DNA of 64,000 bases from Candidatus Epulonipiscium viviparus (GCF_030708075.1 NZ_CP117982.1:1348528-1412527); one strand, 5' to 3'. Positions 44,601 through 53,190 are shown, counted from the stretch's first letter. Notes: generated from the letters alone by a model not told the origin. A program made the numbers and translations.

Positions 44601-47303
44601 AAGTTAAAAAGTGCCTATGAAACATTCTATGCGGTAGATATTAATGACCATACTATAGTAGATATGGCGTCGAAAATACATTATGGTCAATCGGGAATTG
44701 CAGATGTGCAGATAAAGAATACAATCGCCAAAGCGGTCGAGGCGGTTAATGATTTGGTGTATATGCCGGGTACAAATCCTCTGGAGACTACTTATACCGC
44801 ATACAACGGAACAGCGGGTCAAGCGTATACTCATGAAAAAGTTGAAGTGGAGATAGTAGACGCCAAAATTGTTGAGGTCGATGGAGATGCATCGCGAGTT
44901 CGTGTTACTGCGAAAGAAAATGGAATGGATGTGATCGTGGGCAACAAGTGGATATATGCAGGAGCAGTGGAGGACTATGTTGATGCCATAAGCCAGGCAC
45001 AGAGGGTTGTGAACAGTTCAAAAAATATCACCAAAGCGGCATTAGACGAAGCTTTAGATACACTGAACGCAGCTGCAGAAACTTTTGAGGCAGCAGTAGA
45101 CGAAAAAACAATGTTTGATGCGGCATCTATCGCTTATGAAGATTTGTATATTGCGGTATCGGAAGCATTTAGCTTGATTGGAAAAGATGAGAACGGCATA
45201 TTCGACTACGCTGATTTTTCAGATGATGGCTTTGCGAAGCTAGAAAACACAAATGGAATTACAGAGATTAGACGCAGCCTCACGAATACTGGCATTGAAG
45301 TTTCGGAGACCATGAATTTTGTACCGACTTTGGTGTATAAAACCTACAACGAAGCAATATGGAAAGCCAAAAATGCGCTCACTACAGCGACAACAGCAAG
45401 AAGTTTGGAGACTGCAATGACGACGCTCCAAAATGTCACTGATGTAATAGTAAAATCTGCCACCAAATCTGGCAAGGGCTCAAATGAAGCATTTGAAATC
45501 AAGAGGGTGGAGCTTCAAAATTTAGCAGCCGAAGCTGAGGAGATCGAATATATTGTGAGCACTAATGGGATGGATGTTGCACCAGAAGAGCAATGGATCA
45601 CAACAAATATGAAGAGAAAATTGGATAGTGCGATCAATACTGCAAAGATGACAGTGAGCAACGCGTATGGTAGTTTTAAAGAAGGTGAATATGATCAGGA
45701 AGGGTTTAAAGTTTTGATGGGAACAGGCAGGGTGTTGCCAGCATTGCTAGATTCTAAAGCAGATGAATTAATGAAAGTGATAGAGGAGATCGAGGCAGAA
45801 GCCAAAAATGGAAATGCCGACGACATGACAGTGGCAAAAACAGCTTTGGAGGCTGCGCTAAACGAAGCGTATCAATTAAAAAATATTGCACAAAGCTCAT
45901 TGAGTGGAACAGATGTTGCAGGTGCGATAAGATGGGTAACAGTAGAAGAAATCAGAATTGATAACGAAGAAATTACACCAATAGCGTATATTTCAGAGGC
46001 CTACGACGAAGCAAGAGAAGTATATATGTCAAATAAAAAAGAAGACTATAGTGAGGCAGCGGCAACACTAGAAAAACAGATCGCTAAATTTATTCAGATA
46101 ATTGAAGACGGAGTCGACGGTGGCTATGGTAAAAAAGACGAAGTGACAGAGGCAAAAATCGTGATAAACACTAGGATTGCAGAGATCCGCAAAACAATAG
46201 CAGCAACGATTGCGCTCAAAAATGCAGATAATTCGAAAGTACCATTTGGACGCTACTATGCGTTATCGAGTGATATCGAGTTGATGAATTGGGTAATTTT
46301 AGAGGCAGCTAGCAAGATGAATAAGCCAGGAATTACAGCAACCGAACTGACAGCGGGCTCAACAAACGGAGAGACGAACATAACTAATGGCATAGATAAT
46401 ACGAGCGTGTTGGCGACATTAAATAATGCATACGCAACATTTGCTGGAGGAGTGACCACTGAAAATGGAATTGTGGAAGAGGTAAAAAATACTAAGCGGA
46501 AACTAAAAACTGCGCCAACTGGCGAGATAAACAAAGAGAGTGCGGAGTCGCCATTGGAAAGAGTTGAACAAATAATTAAAGAAGCATTTGGCAACGAAGA
46601 GCTTCAAGTTCCATCGACAGTAGCGAAAGCAGGGAACGATAAAGATGCCGAGCAAAATTTAATAGAATACGTAACGGGTCTAATTGAAGGATACATCGAA
46701 GCTGATGAGATAGAAATTACTAAGGAGAGCTACGAAGCTGCAGAAGATCAAGATTATAAGGGAAATTCGAAAGAAGGGAAATTCACCTTTGTAGCAAAAA
46801 TAAATGGAGCCGAAATATCTGAGTTGAGTGTAATAATCGAGCCAGCAACCTGGGATAGCAATGCAAGAGTAGCAGTGGAGGCAGCAGTGGAACGTTTTGA
46901 ACATAAGCAAGATGAGCTTGAGTTAATTCTTGAAGCCGAAGATGCTGGTGTAAATGACGTAAGCGAGATTTTGGTGGCACAAATAAAAAGTCTTATATCA
47001 GATATAATAGCGGACGAAGATGGTGATGTTGTTGTAGAAAATCTGAATTATACAGAACCTAATATAGCAGATGACGGATCGATTAACTACAACTTAACAA
47101 TATCAAAGCAAGTGGAGAAGGAAACGTCGAGACCGTCAATGCAACGTTCGGTGACAATAGCGGATGAGGCTGATAGATATGCAATCACAATAAACGATAT
47201 AACAACAATAGTAAAGAGAGCATCAATAGCACCGATAGCGGAGATAGAGGAATTTGATGAGATAATGGAGATAGGGGGATTTGCAGAGATAGAAGGAATT
47301 TGA
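41625..47303 (+). CDS. Giant secreted helical-repeat protein (FIVAR-like), C-terminus disrupted
   Basis: 1,892 residues with an N-terminal signal peptide (about 1-30, ending TATFAA). The rest is predicted mostly helical and Ala/Glu/Asp-rich. It has recurring modules of about 80-100 residues shaped like NGMDVxxxxxW(V/T) followed by two helices with AI/AY...A and L..AA..FE. This resembles FIVAR modules of bacterial adhesins (for example WTTAAAKAEYTNAYTQAKAE near 830). ATG 41625 follows AAAGGAG. No LPxTG, SLH or cell-wall-binding domain is seen. The frame stops in an acidic EIEEFDEI repeat by a 1-nt insertion, and coding-like sequence continues beyond, so an anchor may have been lost. Confidence 0.85.
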   Translation: MSMMRKYQKLLAMAIITTATAAITTATFAAIDDSDISHLPTQDSFDENGVVSVEEFQSLYALDEELMRSLRYLQVNHSEVGGIEFNGSNVAIGSAPAGRPNQKYIDATPDSAYKKLEGTVQSLFGGAEMSRASSINPDVLTDISATVARLKTANDTFLAEAEFEMGTGHTYKVAAEDLIRKVTEISKHMENVKEKNSGAEEEAEASAIIEMKNTLDDAEELIESINPVALEATNILANTRSVDKNGKVGDVCLNRAAQPYQISENKVYAKEEDFVEGLKTLNVAYEKFIDGLDSAYTKFKKDVDELKYNSVVGLNAAGENVAGENVADKTVVSYKPVAVELSENGILDRNGKPLGGGIHQYVSYAAFAELQEALVEVDRFMANNTVPEHLAANEMVPGYFDNASKRLKTAVAEFNATASNAADVLRMAYDQEIRSLAVKVSGIVALPEATEVVAGVEDYEGLNFAVNVETVEDEKKYTLENLEVADGYFVSADGTGLDTEGEEGDQWVSEAKLSALETALQKSLHILNETANIKNVNDIEIKYPLKYVEKYGNGYFETATGLIKIADKFGFETIANVDEIADAKIQEAKSLITEARKSDVVDGLDLLTFEMLNTIVDSTAIPEANGVFTEKPADVLINQEKITRYLNRELMDDIIYATTNEITNTEKAITELEQDKNKENLHDLVKAIEAQQNKKVDISLDNAKVKLYNSYIEANRALWDENDARIQVSDMDGENIAEYNFYVSKAVMDKLTAAIASSYVNLTESVEKTAIVAQIATNEAAMKFEPKIGKATVQEISALAMAKGKLGTQLEKTEADLNTTISDLYGADVEAANKWTTAAAKAEYTNAYTQAKAEFESGYATEAKMKAALTALNSAATTFEATLQDGTKEAYQDVVAQMQIYIDNSKYGNNRNDGSTEGHNAEYREPVVAYENIQISNDGGMDLALTELWAAAADFNKIETAVLTAEKILENSVNLNIYLVKMPINDLEIERDKLKSAYETFYAVDINDHTIVDMASKIHYGQSGIADVQIKNTIAKAVEAVNDLVYMPGTNPLETTYTAYNGTAGQAYTHEKVEVEIVDAKIVEVDGDASRVRVTAKENGMDVIVGNKWIYAGAVEDYVDAISQAQRVVNSSKNITKAALDEALDTLNAAAETFEAAVDEKTMFDAASIAYEDLYIAVSEAFSLIGKDENGIFDYADFSDDGFAKLENTNGITEIRRSLTNTGIEVSETMNFVPTLVYKTYNEAIWKAKNALTTATTARSLETAMTTLQNVTDVIVKSATKSGKGSNEAFEIKRVELQNLAAEAEEIEYIVSTNGMDVAPEEQWITTNMKRKLDSAINTAKMTVSNAYGSFKEGEYDQEGFKVLMGTGRVLPALLDSKADELMKVIEEIEAEAKNGNADDMTVAKTALEAALNEAYQLKNIAQSSLSGTDVAGAIRWVTVEEIRIDNEEITPIAYISEAYDEAREVYMSNKKEDYSEAAATLEKQIAKFIQIIEDGVDGGYGKKDEVTEAKIVINTRIAEIRKTIAATIALKNADNSKVPFGRYYALSSDIELMNWVILEAASKMNKPGITATELTAGSTNGETNITNGIDNTSVLATLNNAYATFAGGVTTENGIVEEVKNTKRKLKTAPTGEINKESAESPLERVEQIIKEAFGNEELQVPSTVAKAGNDKDAEQNLIEYVTGLIEGYIEADEIEITKESYEAAEDQDYKGNSKEGKFTFVAKINGAEISELSVIIEPATWDSNARVAVEAAVERFEHKQDELELILEAEDAGVNDVSEILVAQIKSLISDIIADEDGDVVVENLNYTEPNIADDGSINYNLTISKQVEKETSRPSMQRSVTIADEADRYAITINDITTIVKRASIAPIAEIEEFDEIMEIGGFAEIEGI
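42576..42605 (+). repeat. 15-bp tandem duplication inside the giant repeat protein
   Basis: GCGGGCGAAAATGTT occurs twice in direct succession, giving AGENVAGENVA, with a third diverged copy (GCGGACAAAACGGTT) after it. The duplication is in frame. Boundaries are approximate. Confidence 0.7.
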
Positions 47304-47485
47304 TGAGATAATGGAGATAGAAGAATTTGTGGAGATAGAGAATTTGATGAGATAATGGAGATAGGGGGATTTGTAGAGATAGAGGAATTTGATGAGATAA
47401 TGGAGATAGAGGAATTCGATGAAATAGAAGAATTTTATGAGATAGAAGAATTTGATGAGATAGAAGAATTTGATGAGATAGAAGA
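47241..47485 (+). repeat. Imperfect 18/27-bp repeats encoding EIEEFD(EIM)
   Basis: Units of GAGATAGAGGAATTTGAT, with or without GAGATAATG, recur about nine times across the end of the giant protein gene. Two length changes interrupt the register. An extra A in ATAGAAGGAATTTG near 47293 brings the TGA at 47301 into frame. A missing G in ATAGAGAATTTG at 47340/47341 restores the original frame up to TAA at 47499-47501. Confidence 0.85.
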
Positions 47486-47674
47486 TGTAATACACAAATA
47501 AAAAAAGGAGATGTAATAACAGATGATGAGGAAAGAGATGTGGATGCAAGAGCAGATAAAGAGAAAGGAGATGCGCCAGCAGATAATAAAGAAGGAGATA
47601 GAAGTGCAACAGCAGATGATGAGACTGGAGATACAATTGCAACAGCAGATGATGAGATAGTAGATGAAGAGTAA
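47304..47674 (+). pseudogene. Decayed acidic C-terminal extension of the giant protein
   Basis: From 47341 the original frame again reads EFDEIMEIGGF-type repeats to TAA at 47499. Across an A-run (47500-47506) a second frame continues from GGAGATGTAATAACA to TAA at 47672 and encodes an Asp-rich stretch with three copies of a (T/P)ADD/ADN motif. Both segments look like former coding sequence of the giant gene, now split by indels in low-complexity DNA. The rest of the gap to 47828 holds only a terminator and AT-rich sequence. Confidence 0.6.
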
Positions 47675-47700
47675 AGAGATGTGACTGCTGAAATAAATAA

Positions 47701-47729
47701 AACGTATTCCGTTGGGGGATACGTTTTTT
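47701..47729 (+). terminator. Intrinsic terminator after the giant repeat protein gene
   Basis: AACGTATTCC (47701-47710), loop GTTGG, and GGGATACGTT (47716-47725, one G-T pair) followed by T. It lies just beyond the decayed tail, which supports that tail having once been part of the gene. Confidence 0.9.
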
Positions 47730-47828
47730 GTTTTGTATGCAGAGGGAGTTATTTGCTCTAGTGTACTAAGAGACTGTATATTGGCATAGAATAGGATAGA
47801 TAAAATTCATATATAGGGAGGAAATAAC

Positions 47829-50063
47829 TTGAATGAACCAAAGCGCTATAAAATAAAAATGAGAAGAAACGAGAGAAAAAGAAAGTCTGAAAACGAAAGG
47901 AACATCCCGAAAGTATTGACATTACTAACGTTAGCAGGAGTAGTAGGTTATGTGACAGCAGAGTATGCTTGGCCAGAAATGCAAACAGCAAATGCCCAGA
48001 GCAGTAGCTTGGATGGCGTACAAGTGGAAATGGTTCAGACATATGCGATGCCGTTTTTGGAGGTTAATGCAGTAAAAATTTTGGCGATAACAATGTTTGA
48101 TCAACTGGCAAAAGAAGAGCAGGGCGATGGCTGGTATGACAGATATTATAGAACGATAAGCCAGGATCCTAAATTTGACTTTTTAGATATAAAAAATTCC
48201 AGCAAAATTATGACGCACGGACAGACGACAAAAATATTAGAGAATATATTGGGAGAAGAATTTAAATTATTGGCAAATGCCAATGATGCGGAGCAAGGCA
48301 TTTCGTTGTTAGATTTTTATAATGCATATAAAATGGCGCTAGATGTAGTGGGGCGCTCTGGAGAACTAGAGATAAAAAGATTAGACATATTGCAGACGAC
48401 AACAAAAGACAACAACTTGCAGGCCTGGACGACGCAAACCTCAAACGGAGTCTATGCCTATCATGGGCTTATATTAGAACCATTAATAGGAAACAACTTA
48501 GAAGTGATAGCATCTGGAAATGATATAGTGGGGATATTAGAAATACGGCAAGGATTTTCGAAAGAATCGCGAGAATTTTCAGATAAAATTTTGAGAGTAG
48601 CGGATAACTATATAGAGTTTGAAAAAAATGGAAAATACTTTTTAGAAGAAGGAACGAGCGTAGACACAACAAATTTATCTGCAGGAACAACAGTAAGCTG
48701 TACAACAGAGAATAATCAAATTACAGCGATGTCTATAATTAATAATTTGCCAACCCAAGATATGAGAGTCGTAATAACGGAAGATGGAAAAGGAGAATAT
48801 TTTCATAAAAATATACAAATTACTTCAAAAGAAAGTGTACAAATTACATACAATAATCAGATAATTAGTTATGCAGCAGGTGAAATAATTGACATCGATA
48901 GTTTAAAATTATATTCAGGAGAAAAGATAGTTATTCATCCAAGTTATAATAGCACCTATAAAATAAATAGCATCACAAGAAGAGGGATTAACCCAGAATA
49001 TGTGGGCAGTTTAGAAATCTATAAAGAAGAGGAAGGGTACCTGTTAATAAATGAAGTAGATTTAGAAAATTATGTAGCCAGAGTGATAAATAGTGAGATG
49101 CCAACATATTTTGGAGTGGAAGCATGCAAGGTTCAAGCTATTTGCGCAAGGAGTTTTGCAATACAAGAAGGATCGACAGCAAAATACTTAAAATATGGAG
49201 CGAACGTAGATGATACAACAAATAGCCAGGTATATAACAATTTGGCAGTTGATGAAATCGCAAAGGAGGCAACAAGAGCAACAGCGGGAATGGTGTTGAC
49301 ATTTAATGGACGGTTGGTTAAAGCAAATTTTTATAGCACCTCGGGAGGGCATAGCGCCAATTATGGAGAGGTTTGGGCGAGCGAAATATTCCCCACAGCA
49401 ACCCCTAGCTATTTAACAGCCGTAACACAGTATTGGGATGCCGGAAAGATATATGATTTGAGAGATGAAGAAGACGCCGAAGAATTTTTTAAATTGTCAG
49501 CAGACGATATCAGTTCCTATGACGACCATGCTGCTTGGTTTAGATGGGAAACAGAATTTGATGCCGAAGAGCTTTCGGAAGCAATAAATAATGCGCTGCA
49601 GAATTTGACAGCTAGCCAAAAGGAAAAGGTAACATTTTTAAATAGAAATAAAAAGCAAGACGCATTAATAGATGACATAGGAAAAATTTTAGATATAGAA
49701 GTATTAAATAGAGGTGAAGGGGGAAACCTGATTAGTATGTTAATTACAGCTGAAAATGAAAGTATAGAAGTGGAAACAGAAAACTTGATTAGAACAATTT
49801 TGTCGCCAAAAGAAGTGAGCGTTAAACGTGCGGACGATCAAGAGATAAGAGATTTGGCATTGTTGCCAAGTGCATTTTGTACGTTTGATATAGAATACGA
49901 AGACGGTGCGATAAAAAGCTTAAATATTTATGGAGGCGGCAGTGGACATGGCGTGGGGATGAGTCAAGAGGGTGTGCGAGGCATGGTAAATAGAGGATAT
50001 ACCTATGATGAAATTCTTAAGCATTACTACCAAGGAATAGAAATTGGTAGTATAGAAGAATAG
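47829..50063 (+). CDS. SpoIID/LytB-domain protein
   Basis: 744 residues with a very basic N-terminus (RRNERKRK), one membrane anchor at about 30-48, and an extracytoplasmic part. The SpoIID domain starts near 395 with NEVDLENYVARVINSEMP and CKVQAICARSFAIQ. It is interrupted by an insert of about 190 residues and ends GGGSGHGVGMSQEGVRGM...ILKHYYQG (700-738). SpoIID proteins are lytic transglycosylases acting on denuded glycan strands during engulfment or wall turnover; LytB forms enhance amidases. It is much longer than SpoIID itself (about 340). TTG start with GGGAGG 8 nt upstream. A transglycosylase gene follows 28 nt on. Confidence 0.88.
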   Translation: MNEPKRYKIKMRRNERKRKSENERNIPKVLTLLTLAGVVGYVTAEYAWPEMQTANAQSSSLDGVQVEMVQTYAMPFLEVNAVKILAITMFDQLAKEEQGDGWYDRYYRTISQDPKFDFLDIKNSSKIMTHGQTTKILENILGEEFKLLANANDAEQGISLLDFYNAYKMALDVVGRSGELEIKRLDILQTTTKDNNLQAWTTQTSNGVYAYHGLILEPLIGNNLEVIASGNDIVGILEIRQGFSKESREFSDKILRVADNYIEFEKNGKYFLEEGTSVDTTNLSAGTTVSCTTENNQITAMSIINNLPTQDMRVVITEDGKGEYFHKNIQITSKESVQITYNNQIISYAAGEIIDIDSLKLYSGEKIVIHPSYNSTYKINSITRRGINPEYVGSLEIYKEEEGYLLINEVDLENYVARVINSEMPTYFGVEACKVQAICARSFAIQEGSTAKYLKYGANVDDTTNSQVYNNLAVDEIAKEATRATAGMVLTFNGRLVKANFYSTSGGHSANYGEVWASEIFPTATPSYLTAVTQYWDAGKIYDLRDEEDAEEFFKLSADDISSYDDHAAWFRWETEFDAEELSEAINNALQNLTASQKEKVTFLNRNKKQDALIDDIGKILDIEVLNRGEGGNLISMLITAENESIEVETENLIRTILSPKEVSVKRADDQEIRDLALLPSAFCTFDIEYEDGAIKSLNIYGGGSGHGVGMSQEGVRGMVNRGYTYDEILKHYYQGIEIGSIEE

Positions 50064-50091
50064 GGGGGAAACTGATATATTTAAATTTATT

Positions 50092-50742
50092 TTGAAGATA
50101 ATAACGATTATTGTGATTGGGTGTGGATTGATAGTATTTTTCTATGGGTATCGCTATTATAGCGAAGCAAAGCAAAGTCGATCATTAGAAGAAACAGTAG
50201 CGCTTGTTAGAAACCGAGAAGATTATGTAGAAATAGATGAAATAAGCCCATATTTTTTGAATGCAATAATGGCGATAGAAGATAGAAGATTTATGTTGCA
50301 TTCTGGAATTGATATAATTGGAATTACGAGGGCATTGGTTTCAAATTTGGTAGCTGGAGAAATTGTTCAAGGAGGAAGTACAATATCGCAGCAGCTGGCA
50401 AAAAATTTGTTTTTTTCAAATCAGCAAACATTAATTAGAAAAGTTGCCGAGTTGTTAATGACGATGGATATCGAGCGCAGTTTTAGTAAAAAAGAAATCT
50501 TGGAGTTATATAGTAATATAATCTATTTGGGGCAAGGAAATTATGGAGTTGAAGCGGCAAGTAGAGAATATTTTAATAAGGATGCCATAGATTTAAATTT
50601 AGAAGAAGCGGCATTTATAGCGGGAGTAACGCAGTCGCCGACCGCATATACGACAAATATCGAGTTAGGTAAGGAGCGACAAAGAGAAGTTTTGGATGCG
50701 TTATCTGATTTTGAAGTAATAAATTTTGATACAGAGGACTAA
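50092..50742 (+). CDS. Monofunctional peptidoglycan glycosyltransferase (GT51)
   Basis: About 216 residues: one N-terminal membrane helix and a GT51 domain that polymerises lipid II. Conserved motifs are AIEDRRFMLHSGIDIIG (catalytic Glu), QGGSTISQQLAKN (second Glu region), RKVAELLMTMDIERSFSKKEILELYSN-type helix, YLGQGNYGVEAAS, and AGVTQSPTAY. There is no penicillin-binding domain. The start is unclear. The TTG at 50092 is 21 nt from the GGGGGG site, whereas an ATA at 50077 has good spacing and gives MFKFILKIITII. Pairing with the SpoIID-type gene upstream suggests coupled glycan synthesis and cleavage. Confidence 0.9.
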   Translation: MKIITIIVIGCGLIVFFYGYRYYSEAKQSRSLEETVALVRNREDYVEIDEISPYFLNAIMAIEDRRFMLHSGIDIIGITRALVSNLVAGEIVQGGSTISQQLAKNLFFSNQQTLIRKVAELLMTMDIERSFSKKEILELYSNIIYLGQGNYGVEAASREYFNKDAIDLNLEEAAFIAGVTQSPTAYTTNIELGKERQREVLDALSDFEVINFDTED

Positions 50743-50770
50743 AAAAATTCAGTTAAATTGTCAAAACTGC

Positions 50771-50799
50771 TTGACGAGCCTAATTTAGTGTGCTATATT
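50771..50799 (+). promoter_or_regulatory. Sigma-A promoter of the rpmG-secE-nusG-rplKA operon
   Basis: TTGACG (50771-50776), 17-nt spacer ending TGTGC, and TATATT (50794-50799), about 65 nt before rpmG. Confidence 0.85.
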
Positions 50800-50864
50800 A
50801 ACCACGTGCCTAAATGAGGTCTTTTTTTTTATGGAAATTTATAGAAATGTGGAGGTGTCTAATA

Positions 50865-51017
50865 GTGAGAGTACAAATTACGCTAGCTTGTGAGGAATGT
50901 AAACGTAGAAATTATTCTATGACCAAGAATAAAAAAACGCATCCTGATCGAATGGAAACAAAAAAGTATTGTAAATTTTGTAAAACACATACGCCGCATA
51001 AAGAGACTAGAAAATAA
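50865..51017 (+). CDS. rpmG: 50S ribosomal protein L33
   Basis: 50 residues, [18 protein letters not shown] then [22 protein letters not shown]. The two CxxC pairs (CEEC and CKFC) mark the zinc-binding L33 form. GTG start with GGAGGTG 8 nt upstream. First gene of the secE-nusG-rplK-rplA operon, the usual place in Bacillota. Confidence 0.97.
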   Translation: MRVQITLACEECKRRNYSMTKNKKTHPDRMETKKYCKFCKTHTPHKETRK

Positions 51018-51055
51018 TCTTTGTGCAAACTAAAAGTATGTTCGGGGAGGTAGTT

Positions 51056-51235
51056 ATGGGAGTTTTTTTTAAGGACTTTGTTGCAGAAAGCAAAAGGATA
51101 GTTTGGCCAAATCGAAAAGAGCTTTTTTCAAAGACTTCTACTGTCATTACACTTTCGATCCTTGTTGCGATCATTTTGTCTATCTTCGACTTTTTATTCG
51201 GGCAGTGCTTAGTGCTATTGCATAACTGGATATAA
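51056..51235 (+). CDS. secE: Preprotein translocase subunit SecE
   Basis: 59 residues: FFKDFVAESKRIVWPNRKEL is the amphipathic SecE signature, followed by one membrane helix (about 29-50). It stabilises SecY in the translocon. ATG 51056 has GGGGAGG 6 nt upstream; longer readings from 51023 are rejected. Confidence 0.96.
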   Translation: MGVFFKDFVAESKRIVWPNRKELFSKTSTVITLSILVAIILSIFDFLFGQCLVLLHNWI

Positions 51236-51253
51236 AATGATGGAGGATTATAA

Positions 51254-51766
51254 ATGAGTGAAGCAAAATGGTACGTAGTGCATACGTATTCGGGGTATGA
51301 AAATAAAGTAAAAGTAAATATTGAAAAAGCAATAAAAAATCGTAATATGCAAGAGTTGATTCAAAAGGTTGAAATACCAATGCATAATGAAGAAGAAGAA
51401 AAAAATGGTACCACACGCTTAGTTAGCAGAAAAGTATTCCCCGGATATGTACTGATTAAGATGATTATGACAGACGATGCGTGGTATGTGGTCAGAAATA
51501 CCAGAGGAGTAACAGGTTTTGTTGGCCCAGATTCTAAACCGGTGCCATTAGAAATTGAAGAAATTGAAAAAATGGGAATAGACGTTTCTGGTTTTAAAAA
51601 TGGATTTAATATTGGAGACTTGGTTAGAATTATGTTTGGCAGTTTTAGTGGACTCGAAGGCAATGTTCAAGAGATCGAAGATGATCTTGTCACCATTTTG
51701 GTTAATGGAAAAGGCATAGAAGTAGAGAACACTCAGATTAAAAGAGTCGAAGATCTAATAGAATAG
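51254..51766 (+). CDS. nusG: Transcription termination/antitermination protein NusG
   Basis: 170 residues. The NGN domain starts WYVVHTYSGYENKVK and includes FPGYVLIKM and YVVRNTRGVTGFVG. The C-terminal KOW domain has GDLVRIMFGSFSGLEGNVQEI. It binds RNA polymerase and modulates pausing, Rho and ribosome coupling. Length and position between secE and rplK are normal. Confidence 0.98.
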   Translation: MSEAKWYVVHTYSGYENKVKVNIEKAIKNRNMQELIQKVEIPMHNEEEEKNGTTRLVSRKVFPGYVLIKMIMTDDAWYVVRNTRGVTGFVGPDSKPVPLEIEEIEKMGIDVSGFKNGFNIGDLVRIMFGSFSGLEGNVQEIEDDLVTILVNGKGIEVENTQIKRVEDLIE

Positions 51767-51829
51767 GCAAAACTTTATATTTGTAACAAATGCGCGAGTG
51801 GAAATACCACAAATTTAGGAGTGATTATA

Positions 51830-52252
51830 ATGGCAAAAAAAGTAACAGGAATGATTAAATTACAAATTCCAGCCGGCAAAGCAACGCCAGCGCCACCTGT
51901 TGGTCCAGCTCTTGGTCAGCACGGTGTTAATATTGCCCAATTTACAAAGGAGTTTAATGAAAGAACAAATAAAGAAATGGGAATGATTATACCAGTAGTA
52001 ATTACTGTATATCAAGACAGAACATTTTCTTTCATAACCAAAACTCCCCCGGCGGCAGTATTATTAAAAAAGGCAGCAAATCTTAAGTCAGGTTCTGCTG
52101 TACCAAATAAAACAAAAGTGGCGACAATATCTCAAGATGAAGTAAAAAAAATAGCCGAACTTAAGATGCCTGATTTAAATGCAGGTAGCATTGAGTCCGC
52201 TATTAGCATGATTAGCGGAACAGCTAGATCTATGGGAATTGTTATAAAGTAA
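51830..52252 (+). CDS. rplK: 50S ribosomal protein L11
   Basis: 140 residues: [34 protein letters not shown] is the canonical N-terminus (shown from 51833), and the RNA-binding C-terminal domain ends [11 protein letters not shown]. It binds the GTPase-associated region of 23S rRNA. ATG 51830 has GGAG upstream and was chosen over a GTG at 51821. Confidence 0.98.
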   Translation: MAKKVTGMIKLQIPAGKATPAPPVGPALGQHGVNIAQFTKEFNERTNKEMGMIIPVVITVYQDRTFSFITKTPPAAVLLKKAANLKSGSAVPNKTKVATISQDEVKKIAELKMPDLNAGSIESAISMISGTARSMGIVIK

Positions 52253-52263
52253 GCGCGCGTATA

Positions 52264-52305
52264 AGCGTGGGAGGGTGTAGAGCCCCGATATTACCACAAG
52301 GAGGT
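52264..52305 (+). promoter_or_regulatory. Probable L1-binding mRNA site before rplA
   Basis: The rplK-rplA gap contains GTGGGAGGG and later CCACAAGG, able to fold as a stem with an internal loop like the L1 site of 23S rRNA that autoregulates L11-L1 operons. The ribosome site AAGGAGG directly follows. Assignment is from pattern only. Confidence 0.5.
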
Positions 52306-52312
52306 TATAAAA

Positions 52313-53005
52313 ATGAAACATGGAAAAAAGTATAAAGAAGCTGCCAAATTAGTTGATAGAAATCTTCAGTATGATACAGAGGATGCTTTTAATCTTGTAG
52401 AAAAAACAGCGACGGCAAAATTTGACGAAACAATAGAAGCACATATAAAATTGGGTGTTGACTCAAGACACGCAGATCAGCAAGTTAGAGGAGCAGTAGT
52501 TCTTCCACATGGAACAGGAAAAACTGTGAGAGTTCTTGTATTTGCAAAGGGAATAAAAGCAGACGAAGCAACGGCCGCAGGAGCAGATTATGTTGGCGCC
52601 GAAGACTTGATCCCTAGAATTCAAAATGAAGGCTGGTTTGAATTTGATGTTGTAGTAGCGACTCCAGATATGATGGGCGTGGTTGGTAGACTAGGTCGTG
52701 TACTTGGGCCTAAAGGTCTTATGCCAAACCCGAAAGCTGGAACAGTAACAATGGACGTTACTAAGGCAATCAATGATATCAAAGCTGGTAAAATTGAATA
52801 TCGTCTTGATAAAACAAATATTATTCACGTACCGATAGGCAAAGCATCTTTTGGAACAGGAAAGCTATTAGACAACTTTAACACATTGATGAGTGCTATT
52901 ATTAAGGCTAAACCATCGGCAGCAAAAGGTCAATATTTAAGAAGCGTGGCTATTTCTGCAACTATGGGACCTGGTATTAAAATTAATACAACAAAAATTA
53001 GCTAA
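52313..53005 (+). CDS. rplA: 50S ribosomal protein L1
   Basis: 230 residues. The N-terminus [18 protein letters not shown] is followed by [40 protein letters not shown] and [14 protein letters not shown]. It forms the L1 stalk and represses its own operon. ATG follows AAGGAGG. Last gene of the operon. Confidence 0.98.
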   Translation: MKHGKKYKEAAKLVDRNLQYDTEDAFNLVEKTATAKFDETIEAHIKLGVDSRHADQQVRGAVVLPHGTGKTVRVLVFAKGIKADEATAAGADYVGAEDLIPRIQNEGWFEFDVVVATPDMMGVVGRLGRVLGPKGLMPNPKAGTVTMDVTKAINDIKAGKIEYRLDKTNIIHVPIGKASFGTGKLLDNFNTLMSAIIKAKPSAAKGQYLRSVAISATMGPGIKINTTKIS

Positions 53006-53029
53006 TAATAACAATATATAACAAAGGGC

Positions 53030-53058
53030 TTGACAGATATTTTCGAATATGCTAATAT
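53030..53058 (+). promoter_or_regulatory. Sigma-A promoter of rplJ-rplL
   Basis: TTGACA (53030-53035), 17-nt spacer ending ATGC, TAATAT (53053-53058). Confidence 0.87.
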
Positions 53059-53080
53059 CAAGTCGAAAATTGAATACTGT

Positions 53081-53190
53081 ACCGCAGACAGTAGGTGCCT
53101 ATGGCATAACGTATACAACCTACCGAGGTTTTGATAGAGGATTGTATGAGTCACTTTACCTGCGGTTGTTTGCGTAAAGTGGCTTTTTTA
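53081..53190 (+). promoter_or_regulatory. Ribosomal protein L10 leader with attenuator
   Basis: ACCGCAG (53081-53087) can pair with CTGCGGT (53160-53166) to close a multi-branched leader containing GTAGGTGC/ACCTAC. CTGCGGT also lies in the loop of a competing terminator, CACTTTAC (53152-53159) with GTAAAGTG (53174-53181) and T7. L10 (or L10-L12) binding to the leader would favour termination, the known autoregulation of rplJL in Bacillota. Confidence 0.85.

Noticed and set aside
47223-47642. 139-codon minus-strand frame rich in Leu, Tyr and His
   Set aside because: It is the complement of the EIEEFD repeat and its acidic extension, and has no start signal.
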